Positions 53,152 to 61,097 of a stretch of 64,000 bases of DNA are shown piece after piece (the stretch's first letter is position 1; every line of letters starts with the position of its first letter). The notes beneath the pieces were generated by a model. It saw nothing but the letters and a program-made list of their open reading frames with translations. It was not told the origin of the DNA and did not search any database. Source of the stretch: Desulfuromonas sp. KJ2020 (GTDB taxonomy: Bacteria > Desulfobacterota > Desulfuromonadia > Desulfuromonadales > SZUA-540); contig NZ_JAKUKE010000001.1 in the NCBI RefSeq assembly GCF_024197615.1, forward strand, positions 394,463-458,462, written 5' to 3'. The position numbers and the translations under genes were made by a program.

Positions 53152-53582
53152 GTCTCCTTTCGGCTGATGATCCAGAAACGATCATCGAAATAACGTGCGA
53201 GGAGGGGTCTGACCTCCTTCCACGACAATCCGCCACCTCCACAACCAGGCCGCGGCACGATGATACGCGGCCACCCCCGGCCATCGGCCAAGTCCCTGAG
53301 CTGCTGGCAGGAACACTCAATGATCCGGAGGTCGGGAACCTCGTAAGGGCTGTTCTCCACCGGAAAGCTTACCAATCCCCCCGTCAGCGCGAAAACCCGG
53401 TTTCCGTTGTGGCCAATAAGACACCCCAGCGTTGCCGCCAGACCCGGGAAGCGATCCCGGGCTTCACGGGCGCAGCCCCTCGGCATGGCGCACTCCCCTT
53501 TGGGGGTAACGAGCCCGCCGGTGGTGATGGCGATCACGCCGTGGCCGAAATAATCCCAGAGCTCCCCTTCGATCTCCTGCAT
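53148..53582 (-). CDS. Macro-domain-like (ADP-ribose-binding) protein in the draTG operon
   Basis: A 144-residue protein. The core reads [39 protein letters not shown] and then [20 protein letters not shown]. This matches the compact macro-domain group found in phages and bacteria, where the ITTNG / MGRGxA / PRPGCGxGGL motifs bind ADP-ribose or remove its phosphate. Here NG is GG and MG is MP. In an operon with an ADP-ribosyltransferase and ADP-ribosylhydrolase, a role in ADP-ribose recognition or clean-up is a fair inference. It overlaps slyD by four bases. Confidence 0.72.
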   Translation of the reverse strand: MQEIEGELWDYFGHGVIAITTGGLVTPKGECAMPRGCAREARDRFPGLAATLGCLIGHNGNRVFALTGGLVSFPVENSPYEVPDLRIIECSCQQLRDLADGRGWPRIIVPRPGCGGGGLSWKEVRPLLARYFDDRFWIISRKET

Positions 53583-53587
53583 GCCGC

Positions 53588-53881
53588 TTACCCCCTGAGA
53601 ATGTGACGCATGGTTTCGTAGAGGGCATCGTAGACCTCCTCGCGAGTGGAGATAAAAGCGGGGATGTCGTTGTTGAGAATATCCTCAAGATGCTCGAGCA
53701 CCAGCCCGTCATCCGACTGCAGGGCATCCATCACCGCCGTGAACATGGGGAGTACTTCGTACAGATCATAGCGGTCAAAGGGCCGAGGATCTGGTTTGCC
53801 GGAGAACTTGGGTTGCTCCCGGGTTGCCTTTTTACGGGGATAGCGATACTTCAGGTCCGAGGGTTTGATCATAACGCCCAT
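53588..53881 (-). CDS. Unrecognised 97-residue protein of the draTG operon
   Basis: I do not recognise this family. The N-terminus is basic ([20 protein letters not shown]). The C-terminal 60 residues look helical and acidic ([20 protein letters not shown] and [15 protein letters not shown]). There is no Cys, signal peptide or membrane segment, so it should be cytosolic. It lies between the macro-domain gene (five bases) and the small Cys-tailed protein (18 bases), which supports real coding and a nitrogen-fixation role. Confidence 0.65.
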   Translation of the reverse strand: MGVMIKPSDLKYRYPRKKATREQPKFSGKPDPRPFDRYDLYEVLPMFTAVMDALQSDDGLVLEHLEDILNNDIPAFISTREEVYDALYETMRHILRG

Positions 53882-53899
53882 GGGAGGTCCTCCTTGTGG

Positions 53900-54142
53900 T
53901 CAGGATCCGCAACCGGAGCAACCGGATTTCTTGCAATGCGGGACAATTTTTGGGGTGAGCCGGTCAGGGTCACCAAGGCAGGCAGCGATGCTTTCGCGCG
54001 TCACCTGCCAGACGCCGTCGATTTCCTGCCCGGAAAGCAGGTTCTGCTTGAGCATCATCAGGATACGCACCGGGGTGGTGTTCAGTTCCCGGGCGGCTTG
54101 AGCTACAGTCAGCCGGGAAGACGGACAGGATGTTTCGGTCAT
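53900..54142 (-). CDS. Small HTH-like protein with Cys-rich tail
   Basis: An 80-residue protein. Residues ~10-58 look like a short excisionase/MerR-type helix-turn-helix (LTVAQAARELNTTPVRILMM). The tail CKKSGCSGCGS has three cysteines in CxxxxCxxC spacing that could hold a metal or Fe-S cluster. It has a good AAGGAG ribosome-binding site and is the first gene behind the attenuator at 54166-54217. It could be a regulator responding to iron or redox state; this is inference. Confidence 0.65.
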   Translation of the reverse strand: MTETSCPSSRLTVAQAARELNTTPVRILMMLKQNLLSGQEIDGVWQVTRESIAACLGDPDRLTPKIVPHCKKSGCSGCGS

Positions 54143-54165
54143 GGGTTATCTCCTTGTCAGGTGCT

Positions 54166-54217
54166 AAAAAAAAAGCCTGCACGAAACCACAAAGGTCTCT
54201 GCAGGCGCCATTGCCTG
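54166..54217 (-). promoter_or_regulatory. ANTAR-type hairpin and terminator inside the draTG operon
   Basis: Minus strand: hairpin AGGC-AATGGC-GCCT (54203-54216, extendable by one C-G pair) shares its 3' arm with terminator GCCTGCA/TGCAGGC (54175-54206), followed by nine T. The loop has A1 and G4. No convincing upstream hairpin or sigma54 promoter is seen between here and draG, so it looks like an internal attenuator. Confidence 0.72.
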
Positions 54218-54269
54218 TATCTCCATTGGCCTTGACCGGACGATTTTTCGAGGGAACCAGGGGTACGAA

Positions 54270-55184
54270 CTAAAATCCCTGCTGCGCCAGAGGGGAGAGC
54301 AGCGTGAGTTTTTTGGCCTTCTCTTCCACCTCCATACGGGTGGTACGATCGAGCTGTTTAAGCCACCTGGCGGGAATCGAGGCGGGCCCGTAAAAGGCGC
54401 CGGCGATCATACCCGCGATTGCTCCCGTGGTGTCGGCATCCCCTCCCTGGTTGACCACGCCGATCAGGCAGTCCTCAAAGGTGGCGGTGGTGAAGAGATA
54501 GTGGAACACCGTCTGCATCGTCTCCACCACATAGCCGCTGGCGCGCCCTCGGTAGGTGCTGAAACGGAAGGTGGGGAACTCGCTGCAGAGCTGCTGGGTT
54601 TCTCCGTGCAGCTCAAAACGGTCGGCCCCGAGCAAGGCCTTCTGTACCATCTGTCCGGCAGTCAGACAGGCCGCGTCAGACAGCGGGTGGTGGTGCGTCA
54701 GATGGGCCTGCTCCAGGGTGCAGCGCCTAAACAGGTCCTCGTCACCCAGGGTGTAGAGCGCGACCGGAGCCATTCTCATCACCGCCCCGTTACCCGCATC
54801 CCAATCATTCTGCGGTCGCTGAATGGTGCCGTTGAGCATATAGTCCCGGATCCCCTTGCGCACCGTGGCGCCGATGTCCACCGGCTTGCCGCGCATCCAG
54901 GCGACGAATTGGTCGGCAATTCCCGTCAGGTCCCAGGTCCCTGCTTCTTCGATGGCCCGGGCGATGCGCAGGGACATCTCCGTATCGTCCGTCACCTGCC
55001 CCGCCTTGAGGCCGAGCCAGCCACCGCCAATAATCTTACGGTGCACCCCGTATCGGTGGGCGATCTCCGCCGGTGTCATGAACTCGGTGGTGGCGCCCAG
55101 GGCGTCACCAATGGCCACCCCCAGAAAAGCCCCTCTGGCCCTCTCCAGGATCACCTCCCTGGCACGGCTGCTCTGTTCGGTCAT
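54270..55184 (-). CDS. draG: ADP-ribosyl-[dinitrogen reductase] hydrolase DraG
   Basis: Removes ADP-ribose from NifH Arg104 and so reactivates nitrogenase. The 304-residue protein carries the binuclear manganese-site motifs of the ADP-ribosylglycohydrolase family: GVAIGDALGATTEFM, QVTDDTEMSLRIA and NQGGDADTTGAIAGMIAGAFYG. It lies 12 bases after draT. The presence of both genes beside nif makes DraG more likely than a general ADP-ribosylglycohydrolase. Confidence 0.93.
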   Translation of the reverse strand: MTEQSSRAREVILERARGAFLGVAIGDALGATTEFMTPAEIAHRYGVHRKIIGGGWLGLKAGQVTDDTEMSLRIARAIEEAGTWDLTGIADQFVAWMRGKPVDIGATVRKGIRDYMLNGTIQRPQNDWDAGNGAVMRMAPVALYTLGDEDLFRRCTLEQAHLTHHHPLSDAACLTAGQMVQKALLGADRFELHGETQQLCSEFPTFRFSTYRGRASGYVVETMQTVFHYLFTTATFEDCLIGVVNQGGDADTTGAIAGMIAGAFYGPASIPARWLKQLDRTTRMEVEEKAKKLTLLSPLAQQGF

Positions 55185-55196
55185 GCGCTCCCCTGT

Positions 55197-56051
55197 TCAG
55201 CCGCCGGTAAGAATCTTGATCTCAAAGTCCCCGCCGATGACCAGCACTTCTTCTTCGCCCTTAAGCAGTGCCCTCGGAAGCAGATCACACCGAAAAAAGA
55301 TTTTGGGCGTCGGCACCTCGACCTGCATGACCCGTGTACCGAACTCCCAGGCCCGCTCAAAATCGGTAGTGAAAGAGGTCAGGTTGTTCAACCGGATCAA
55401 ATGCCGGTTCTTGCCCAGGGGTTTGAGAATGCGCTGCTCCGAAAAATCCTGCACGCCGCGAAAGAGGGTGCAGTGCCCCAGCCCGCCTTTTTCTCTCTCC
55501 AGTTCATATTGGCCGAACTCATAGAGCAGGTCGAGCTGCAGCAACAGAGCGCTGGTGCGCGCCGACCCCTTCATGCGTTCGGTCAGGTAGCGGAAATAGG
55601 CCTCGCCATGGATATCCTCGATCGGCCCCTTGTGATACGTGGGAGGCAGACCGATGCGACTCTCCACCCAGCCTTTGAGAACGGCGCCCTCGATGGAGTT
55701 GGCGTCGAACATCCATCCCCGCAAAAAACGTAGGTAGCTGTTTTTCAGGCTCTTACGGCCTCTTTCCGTCGCCTGCTGCTCCCATTGATGCAGCTGAAAG
55801 CTGACATCCATGTAGTCATGAAACTGCAGGCCGCGCTTTTCACGGGTTTCCAGACAAGCCAACTGGTCAAAGAGCAGTCGGTGCGCCGCTCGCACTCCCT
55901 GAATCTCCAGCCGCTGCGGATGGCTATTGAAGGCCGGGGAGGCGATCACCCAGGGAGGCAAATTGCACCGATTGATGGCGGCGGACGAAAAAGGCACAGA
56001 ACGCTCCCATGCGATAAAAAAACAGCCAGCAGGTGCTGATCCTTTAATCAC
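55197..56051 (-). CDS. draT: NAD-dinitrogen-reductase ADP-ribosyltransferase DraT
   Basis: Transfers ADP-ribose from NAD to NifH and switches nitrogenase off when ammonium appears or energy falls. The 284 residues match DraT in length and in FNSHPQRLEIQGVRAAHRLLF, FLRGWMFDANSIEGAVLKGW, VESRIGLPP and FTTDFERAWEFG (residues near the catalytic and NAD sites). The start at 56051 is tentative: there is no good ribosome-binding site and a later start is possible. First gene of the operon. Confidence 0.92.
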   Translation of the reverse strand: MIKGSAPAGCFFIAWERSVPFSSAAINRCNLPPWVIASPAFNSHPQRLEIQGVRAAHRLLFDQLACLETREKRGLQFHDYMDVSFQLHQWEQQATERGRKSLKNSYLRFLRGWMFDANSIEGAVLKGWVESRIGLPPTYHKGPIEDIHGEAYFRYLTERMKGSARTSALLLQLDLLYEFGQYELEREKGGLGHCTLFRGVQDFSEQRILKPLGKNRHLIRLNNLTSFTTDFERAWEFGTRVMQVEVPTPKIFFRCDLLPRALLKGEEEVLVIGGDFEIKILTGG

Positions 56052-56197
56052 TGTGGTGTCAGAAGAGCTGTTGATAACCCGCTATAGGCCTTTTTTGACA
56101 CCGTCTGCCTGTAACCTTTCAAAAGACGTGCCTTTTGCATGATGACAACGCTTTTTTAGATAGCGAACCTTGGGAGTATCATAAAACCACTTGACCT

Positions 56198-56215
56198 TAT
56201 CCGCATAGGCGGATA
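56198..56215. promoter_or_regulatory. ArsR operator 1
   Basis: TATCCGC-ATAG-GCGGATA inverted repeat, 10 bases before the arsR start codon, so ArsR would repress its own gene. It matches the second site at 56572-56589 in both arms. Confidence 0.75.
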
Positions 56216-56225
56216 CATTCTCCCC

Positions 56226-56555
56226 ATGAAACAGACAGCGAAACGATTCAAAGCCCTTTCCGACGAAACCCGCCTGCGCATTCTTGCCCTGCTGGCGACA
56301 GGCGAACTGTGCGTCTGCGACCTGATGGCCGTCCTCGAACTGCCCCAGTCGACGGTCTCCCGCCATCTGGCCACCTTGCGCAATGCGGCCCTGGTGGATG
56401 ACCGTCGTCAGGGGGTGTGGATGGTTTACCGGTTGACGGTCTCGGACCGGTTTCTGCTGGAGCAACTGGAAAAGCTTGCCCTCACCTCGCAAGGACAAGA
56501 GGATCAGGTCGCCCTACAGGACTTTCTGGCGAAGAAAAATACAGGATGCGCCTGA
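56226..56555 (+). CDS. arsR: ArsR-family metalloregulator
   Basis: A 109-residue winged-helix repressor released by arsenite. The Cys pair lies in the DNA-recognition helix region, ELCVCDLMAVLELPQSTVSRHL, the classical ELCVCDL motif of As(III)-sensing ArsR. A further CA at the C-terminus could contribute. The start has little ribosome-binding site (ttctcccc), so translation may be weak or the transcript leaderless. It heads the arsenic cluster. Confidence 0.93.
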   Translation: MKQTAKRFKALSDETRLRILALLATGELCVCDLMAVLELPQSTVSRHLATLRNAALVDDRRQGVWMVYRLTVSDRFLLEQLEKLALTSQGQEDQVALQDFLAKKNTGCA

Positions 56556-56571
56556 TTTTTTTGGCACCAAA

Positions 56572-56589
56572 TATCCGCTCATGCGGATT
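56572..56589. promoter_or_regulatory. ArsR operator 2 nested in a larger inverted repeat
   Basis: TATCCGC-TCAT-GCGGATT, followed by GCATGAGCGG, which pairs with CCGCTCATGC at its left to give a 10-bp stem with a nine-base loop. The site lies between arsR and arsC and would let ArsR control the downstream genes separately. Confidence 0.7.
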
Positions 56590-56632
56590 TACGGCATGAG
56601 CGGACCGTTTATTTTACGAAAGGGAAATCCCC

Positions 56633-57052
56633 GTGAAAAAAAAAGTGCTCTTTCTCTGCACCCACAATTCCTGTCGTTCGCAGATGGCCGAAGGGCTGGT
56701 CAATCACGATCTTGGTGACCGCATTGAGGCTTTTTCCGCCGGCACCGAAGCGACCCGGGTCAATCCGCTGGCCGCCAAGGTCATGACGGAGATCGGCATC
56801 GACCTCTCCAGCCACTCTTCCAAGACGCTGGATCAATTCGCCGCGGAATCTTTCGACTACGTCATCACCCTGTGCGGCGATGCCAACGAGAAGTGCCCCC
56901 TCTTTTTCGGCGGCGTTGAGCGGCTGCACATAGGCTTCGAAGATCCTTCCCGTCTCCCCGGCAGCGAAGAGGACGTTCTCCCCGAGTATCGCCGGGTCCG
57001 GGATGAGATCCGCCAGGCCATGCAGAAATTTTTCGCCAGGGAATTGCCGTAG
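56633..57052 (+). CDS. arsC: Arsenate reductase, thioredoxin-linked (LMW phosphatase fold)
   Basis: Reduces As(V) to As(III) in the cytosol. The 139-residue protein has the LMW-phosphatase loop FLCTHNSCRSQMAEG, with nucleophilic Cys, and the second cysteine pair in YVITLCGDANEKCPLF, defining the Bacillus/S. aureus ArsC type that uses thioredoxin. Its stop codon lies inside a palindromic repeat element. Confidence 0.93.
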   Translation: MKKKVLFLCTHNSCRSQMAEGLVNHDLGDRIEAFSAGTEATRVNPLAAKVMTEIGIDLSSHSSKTLDQFAAESFDYVITLCGDANEKCPLFFGGVERLHIGFEDPSRLPGSEEDVLPEYRRVRDEIRQAMQKFFARELP

Positions 57053-57090
57053 GGGCGTGATTTATCACGCCCGCTTGTTGCGCCCCCTAC
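57049..57090. repeat. GTAGGGGCG-type palindromic intergenic repeat, copy 3
   Basis: Begins GTAGGGGCG, contains the palindrome GGGCGTGATTTATCACGCCC and ends GCCCCCTAC. The TAG of its first bases is the arsC stop codon. Confidence 0.75.
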
Positions 57091-57114
57091 GCATCGTCAT
57101 CATCAGTCGGCACA

Positions 57115-57156
57115 GGGCGCAATAAAAAACCAGGGCGCCATGAATGGCGCCCCTAC
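57115..57156. repeat. GTAGGGGCG-type palindromic intergenic repeat, copy 4
   Basis: GGGCGCAATAAAAAACCAGG, then GGCGCCATGAATGGCGCC and a terminal CCCCTAC, ending 13 bases before the acr3 start codon. Confidence 0.65.
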
Positions 57157-57169
57157 AGGGATTTATTTT

Positions 57170-58228
57170 ATGTCTGCAACTCTCTCGAAACGACTCTCTT
57201 TTCTTGATCGTTACCTCACCCTGTGGATTTTCGTGGCCATGGCGGTGGGGGTTGGCGCCGGCTGGCTGATCCCCGGCGTCAAGGATTTCGTCAATATCTT
57301 CACCGTCGGCACCACCAATATCCCCATTGCCGCCGGCCTGATTCTGATGATGTACCCGCCCTTTGCCAAGGTGCGCTACGAAGAGATGCCTGATGTCTTC
57401 CGCAACAAGAAGATTCTCGGGCTTTCCCTTATCCAGAACTGGGTGATCGGCCCCATTCTCATGTTCATCCTCGCCATCGTCTTTTTGCAGGGCTACCCCG
57501 AATATATGGTCGGCCTTATCCTCATCGGGCTGGCCCGCTGCATTGCCATGGTTATCGTCTGGAACGAACTGGCCGACGGCAACAGTGAGTACGCCGCCGG
57601 GCTGGTCGCCTTCAACAGCGTTTTTCAGGTCCTCTTCTTCAGCGTCTACGCCTGGTTCTTCATCACCGTCCTGCCACCCTTCTTTGGGCTCGAAGGGGCA
57701 GCCATCGACATCACCATCGGGGAAATCGCCGAAAGCGTTTTTATCTACCTCGGCATCCCTTTCCTGGCCGGGGCTCTGACCCGCCTGATCGGGGTCAAAA
57801 TCATGGGTCGCGAGCGCTATCATGCCGAGGTGGTGCCGCGCATCAGCCCCATCACCCTGATCGCCCTGCTGTTTACCATTGTGGTGATGTTCAGCCTGAA
57901 GGGGGATCTCATCGTGCAGATTCCGCTCGACGTAGTGCGTATCGCCATTCCCTTGCTCATCTATTTCGTGCTCATGTTTCTGGTCTCCTTCTTGATGGGC
58001 AAAAAGGTGGGAGCCGACTACAGCCGCACGACGACTCTGGCCTTTACCGCCGCCAGCAACAACTTTGAGCTCGCCATCGCCGTAGCCATCGCCGTCTTTG
58101 GTCTCAATTCCGGGGCCGCCTTTGCCGCCGTCATTGGGCCCCTGGTGGAGGTACCGGTGATGATTGGCCTGGTTCATGTCGCGTTCTGGTTCCAACGTCG
58201 GTACTTCGCTGGCAATGTCACGTTTTGA
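57170..58228 (+). CDS. acr3: Arsenite efflux transporter Acr3
   Basis: Ten-helix arsenite exporter of about 352 residues, in the BART superfamily. The essential cysteine is in [24 protein letters not shown], and [20 protein letters not shown] is the second signature. The start at 57170 (CAGGGA upstream) is chosen over 57140. It works after ArsC: arsenate to arsenite, then export. Confidence 0.94.
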   Translation: MSATLSKRLSFLDRYLTLWIFVAMAVGVGAGWLIPGVKDFVNIFTVGTTNIPIAAGLILMMYPPFAKVRYEEMPDVFRNKKILGLSLIQNWVIGPILMFILAIVFLQGYPEYMVGLILIGLARCIAMVIVWNELADGNSEYAAGLVAFNSVFQVLFFSVYAWFFITVLPPFFGLEGAAIDITIGEIAESVFIYLGIPFLAGALTRLIGVKIMGRERYHAEVVPRISPITLIALLFTIVVMFSLKGDLIVQIPLDVVRIAIPLLIYFVLMFLVSFLMGKKVGADYSRTTTLAFTAASNNFELAIAVAIAVFGLNSGAAFAAVIGPLVEVPVMIGLVHVAFWFQRRYFAGNVTF

Positions 58229-58282
58229 TTTTCCGGCCGGCAGTTTTCGGCCGCACAACTACCTTCCCTTGCGAGATGCCTC

Positions 58283-59602
58283 ATGAACTGGAAACAGGAA
58301 TGGAAGCCCCTGGCCGCCATCGTCGCGGTCTTTGCCGCCTGCTACTGGCTGCCGGTGGACTGGCTGCAGGCCAGTCGCCGGGTTGAGAACGCCCTGTGGG
58401 AATCGTTGCATCTGGTTAAATGGTATGCCCAGGAACACGTTCTTCTCTGCCTGGTCCCGGCCTTTTTCATTGCCGGTGCCGTTGGCGTCTTCGTCAGCCA
58501 GGCGGCGGTGATGAAATATCTCGGTCCCAAAGCCAACAAACCCCTGGCCTACGGCGTCGCCTCCGTTTCTGGCACCATCCTGGCGGTCTGTTCCTGCACC
58601 ATCTTGCCTCTCTTCGCCGGCATCTACCGCATGGGGGCGGGACTCGGTCCGGCCAGCGCCTTTCTCTATTCCGGCCCGGCCATCAATATCCTGGCCATTG
58701 TGCTGACCGGGGCTGTGCTCGGCCCTGAAATGGGCCTGGCCCGTGCCGTGGGCGCCGTGACCTTCGCCATTGTCATCGGCCTTCTCATGCACCTCATTTT
58801 CCGCAAGGAAGAGCTGGCCAAAATTGACGCGGCCGCCGCCATGCCCGAGCCCGAAGTGGCGCGCCCCCTCTGGCAGAACGGCCTCTACTTCGCCAGCATG
58901 GTCGGCATTCTCGTCTTCGCCAACTGGGGGAAGCCCGCCGACCCCGTCGGCCTGTGGCAGGCCCTTTATGAAGGCAAATGGATCATCACCTCCTTGTTCA
59001 GCCTAGCCCTTGCAGCTATTTTGGTAGCTTGGTTTCATGTGAGCCCGGTGCGGATGCTTATGGCCGCCTTGCCCGTCGTTGTCCTGGCCCTTGCCTTTCC
59101 AGAGCAGCCGATCCTCGCTTTTGTCGCCGGTTTCCTCGGCCTCTCCGTCCTCACCGCTAACGGCAAGGATGAAGAGGGCGAACTCCAGGAGTGGTTCTCT
59201 ACCAGTTGGGATTTTGCCAAGAAGATTTTACCTCTGCTTTTCTGGGGCGTGCTGGTGGCCGGCGCCCTGCTCGGTCGCCCTGACCATGAGGGCCTTATTC
59301 CTTCTGGCTGGATTGCCAGTCTGGTGGGGGGCAACTCGCTCTGGGCAAACCTCTTTGCCTCTGTGGTCGGCGCCTTCATGTATTTCGCCACCCTGACGGA
59401 AGTCCCCATTCTGCAGGGTTTGATCGGCGCCGGCATGGGCAAAGGGCCGGCTCTCGCCCTGCTGCTGGCCGGCCCGGCGCTCTCGCTGCCGAACATGCTC
59501 GTCATTCGCAGCGTCATGGGTACGAAAAAAACCGTGGTTTTCGTTAGTCTGGTCATCACCATGGCCACCATTTCTGGCCTGCTTTACGGCGCCATCTTTT
59601 AG
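58283..59602 (+). CDS. ArsP/DUF318-family permease
   Basis: A 439-residue membrane protein with about 10 helices of the ArsP_1 permease family. It has the cysteine-containing motif GTILAVCSCTILPLFAGIYR and the glycine-rich YSGPAINILAIVLTGAVLG. ArsP proteins export trivalent organoarsenicals; other family members are unassigned. The permease-thioredoxin-CcdA grouping behind acr3 suggests export or redox handling of an arsenic species. Confidence 0.88.
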   Translation: MNWKQEWKPLAAIVAVFAACYWLPVDWLQASRRVENALWESLHLVKWYAQEHVLLCLVPAFFIAGAVGVFVSQAAVMKYLGPKANKPLAYGVASVSGTILAVCSCTILPLFAGIYRMGAGLGPASAFLYSGPAINILAIVLTGAVLGPEMGLARAVGAVTFAIVIGLLMHLIFRKEELAKIDAAAAMPEPEVARPLWQNGLYFASMVGILVFANWGKPADPVGLWQALYEGKWIITSLFSLALAAILVAWFHVSPVRMLMAALPVVVLALAFPEQPILAFVAGFLGLSVLTANGKDEEGELQEWFSTSWDFAKKILPLLFWGVLVAGALLGRPDHEGLIPSGWIASLVGGNSLWANLFASVVGAFMYFATLTEVPILQGLIGAGMGKGPALALLLAGPALSLPNMLVIRSVMGTKKTVVFVSLVITMATISGLLYGAIF

Positions 59603-59649
59603 TTCCACAGGCACCACGCGATCTGCCCCTATCAAAAAGGAGACAAACA

Positions 59650-59886
59650 ATGAAAAAAATCCAGATTCTCGGCACCGGCTGTGCCAAATGCAACGAATTG
59701 GCCGCCAACGCCAAAGAAGCCGCGCAGACTCTGGGCGAAGAAGTCGAGTTTGAAAAGGTCACGACCATCAACGAGATCATGACCTTCGGCTGCATGACCA
59801 CGCCAGGTCTCGCCATCGACGGCAAAGTCGTTTCTCAGGGCAAGGTACTCAAGCCCGAGCAGATCATGAAACTCCTGCAAGCCTGA
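59650..59886 (+). CDS. Small thioredoxin-like redox protein (TM0996/MTH895 type)
   Basis: A 78-residue mini-thioredoxin: KIQILGTGCAKCNELAANAK holds the CAKC redox centre, and FGCMTTPGLAIDGKVVSQG the cis-Pro loop with an extra Cys. This protein type is regularly encoded with DUF318 permeases. It is cytosolic and probably serves the permease or ArsC. Confidence 0.9.
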   Translation: MKKIQILGTGCAKCNELAANAKEAAQTLGEEVEFEKVTTINEIMTFGCMTTPGLAIDGKVVSQGKVLKPEQIMKLLQA

Positions 59887-59922
59887 TATCTTCGCACCAT
59901 CAACCTGCCGGGAGGTTTACCG

Positions 59923-60327
59923 ATGTCCATCCGCACCCTTTTTGTCGCGGCTTTCACAGTCTTTTTTGTCCTGAGCCTAACCGCTTGCAACAAGGCTGAT
60001 TCCGCCGGATCCCGACCGGATACAGCCCCTGCCCCCGGGGTGGCGACCGGTGTGCCGCGCCTCGTTGATCTGGGCGCCGACAAATGCATTCCCTGCAAAA
60101 TGATGGCGCCGATTCTGGATGAGCTGGAAAAGGAGTATGCCGGTCGGATGGACGTGGTGTTCATCGACGTCTGGAAGAACCGGGAGGAGGCCACCCGCTA
60201 CGGGGTTCAGCTCATCCCCACGCAGATTTTTTACGGTCCCGACGGCAAGGAACTTCACCGGCATCAGGGCTTTATCGGCAAGGAAGACATCCTCGCTACC
60301 TGGAAACAACTCGGCTACAATTTCTAA
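59923..60327 (+). CDS. Thioredoxin-domain lipoprotein
   Basis: A 134-residue exported thioredoxin. The signal peptide ends in a lipobox LTAC, giving a lipidated protein. The fold follows with CIPC (DLGADKCIPCKMMAPILDEL) and cis-Pro loop LIPTQIFYG. It lies before ccdA, whose product carries electrons across the inner membrane and could keep this protein reduced. Confidence 0.9.
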   Translation: MSIRTLFVAAFTVFFVLSLTACNKADSAGSRPDTAPAPGVATGVPRLVDLGADKCIPCKMMAPILDELEKEYAGRMDVVFIDVWKNREEATRYGVQLIPTQIFYGPDGKELHRHQGFIGKEDILATWKQLGYNF

Positions 60328-60381
60328 AATCGTTCCCGTGGTCGATCCTGAGGCTTCATTTCCAGGCAAAGGACTTTAGCG

Positions 60382-61083
60382 ATGGAATCCCTCTTTGTCG
60401 CCCTTAATCAAGCGGTCACCGGCTCGCCGCTGCTCGCCCTTGCGGCCGCGCTGGTCTGGGGCGTTCTCAGTGTCGTTCTTTCCCCCTGCCATCTGGCCAG
60501 CATTCCCCTGATTGTCGGCTTTATCGACGGCCAGGGAAGGATGACCACGAAGAGGGCTTTTCTCATCTCCACCCTGTTCGCTTTCGGCATCCTGCTCACC
60601 ATCGCCTTGATCGGAGTCATCACCGCCTCCGCTGGACGCATGATGGGCGATCTTGGACCCTGGGCCAACTGGTTCGTCGCCGGCATCTTTATCCTGGTCG
60701 GACTGCACCTGCTCGACTTTATCCCCATGCCCTGGTCGGGACCCGGCCAGGTCGGGATGGCGCGCAAAGGGATGCTGGCGGCGTTCCTGCTCGGTCTCAT
60801 TTTCGGTATCGCCCTCGGACCCTGCACCTTTGCCTACATGGCCCCGATGCTCGGCGTCGCCTTCGGCCTGGCCGCCGACAACATGCTATACGGAACATCG
60901 CTCCTGCTCGCCTACGGCATCGGTCACTGTGCCGTGATCGTGCTGGCGGGCACCTTCACCGAAATTATCCAGCGTTACCTGGACTGGAACGAAAAATCCA
61001 AAGGGGCGGTCATCCTTAAAAAGATTTGCGGTATTCTCGTGATAGCGGGCGGCCTGTGGCTCATCTACAGCGCCCCCTTTTAA
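60382..61083 (+). CDS. CcdA-type transmembrane thiol-redox protein
   Basis: A 233-residue, six-helix inner-membrane protein of the DsbD/CcdA family. The paired redox cysteines are in VVLSPCHLASIPLIVG and ALGPCTFAYMAPMLG. It takes electrons from cytosolic thioredoxin to periplasmic thiols. With the thioredoxin lipoprotein before it and a rhodanese after it, it forms a reducing relay. The rhodanese gene follows after 14 bases. Confidence 0.9.
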   Translation: MESLFVALNQAVTGSPLLALAAALVWGVLSVVLSPCHLASIPLIVGFIDGQGRMTTKRAFLISTLFAFGILLTIALIGVITASAGRMMGDLGPWANWFVAGIFILVGLHLLDFIPMPWSGPGQVGMARKGMLAAFLLGLIFGIALGPCTFAYMAPMLGVAFGLAADNMLYGTSLLLAYGIGHCAVIVLAGTFTEIIQRYLDWNEKSKGAVILKKICGILVIAGGLWLIYSAPF

Positions 61084-61097
61084 CTGGAGGGAGAAAC

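Noticed and set aside
54160-54300. Sigma54 promoter and first hairpin in front of the draTG attenuator
   Set aside because: No GG-N10-GC spacing with a credible -24 element and no stem with an A1/G4 hexaloop upstream of the one recorded.
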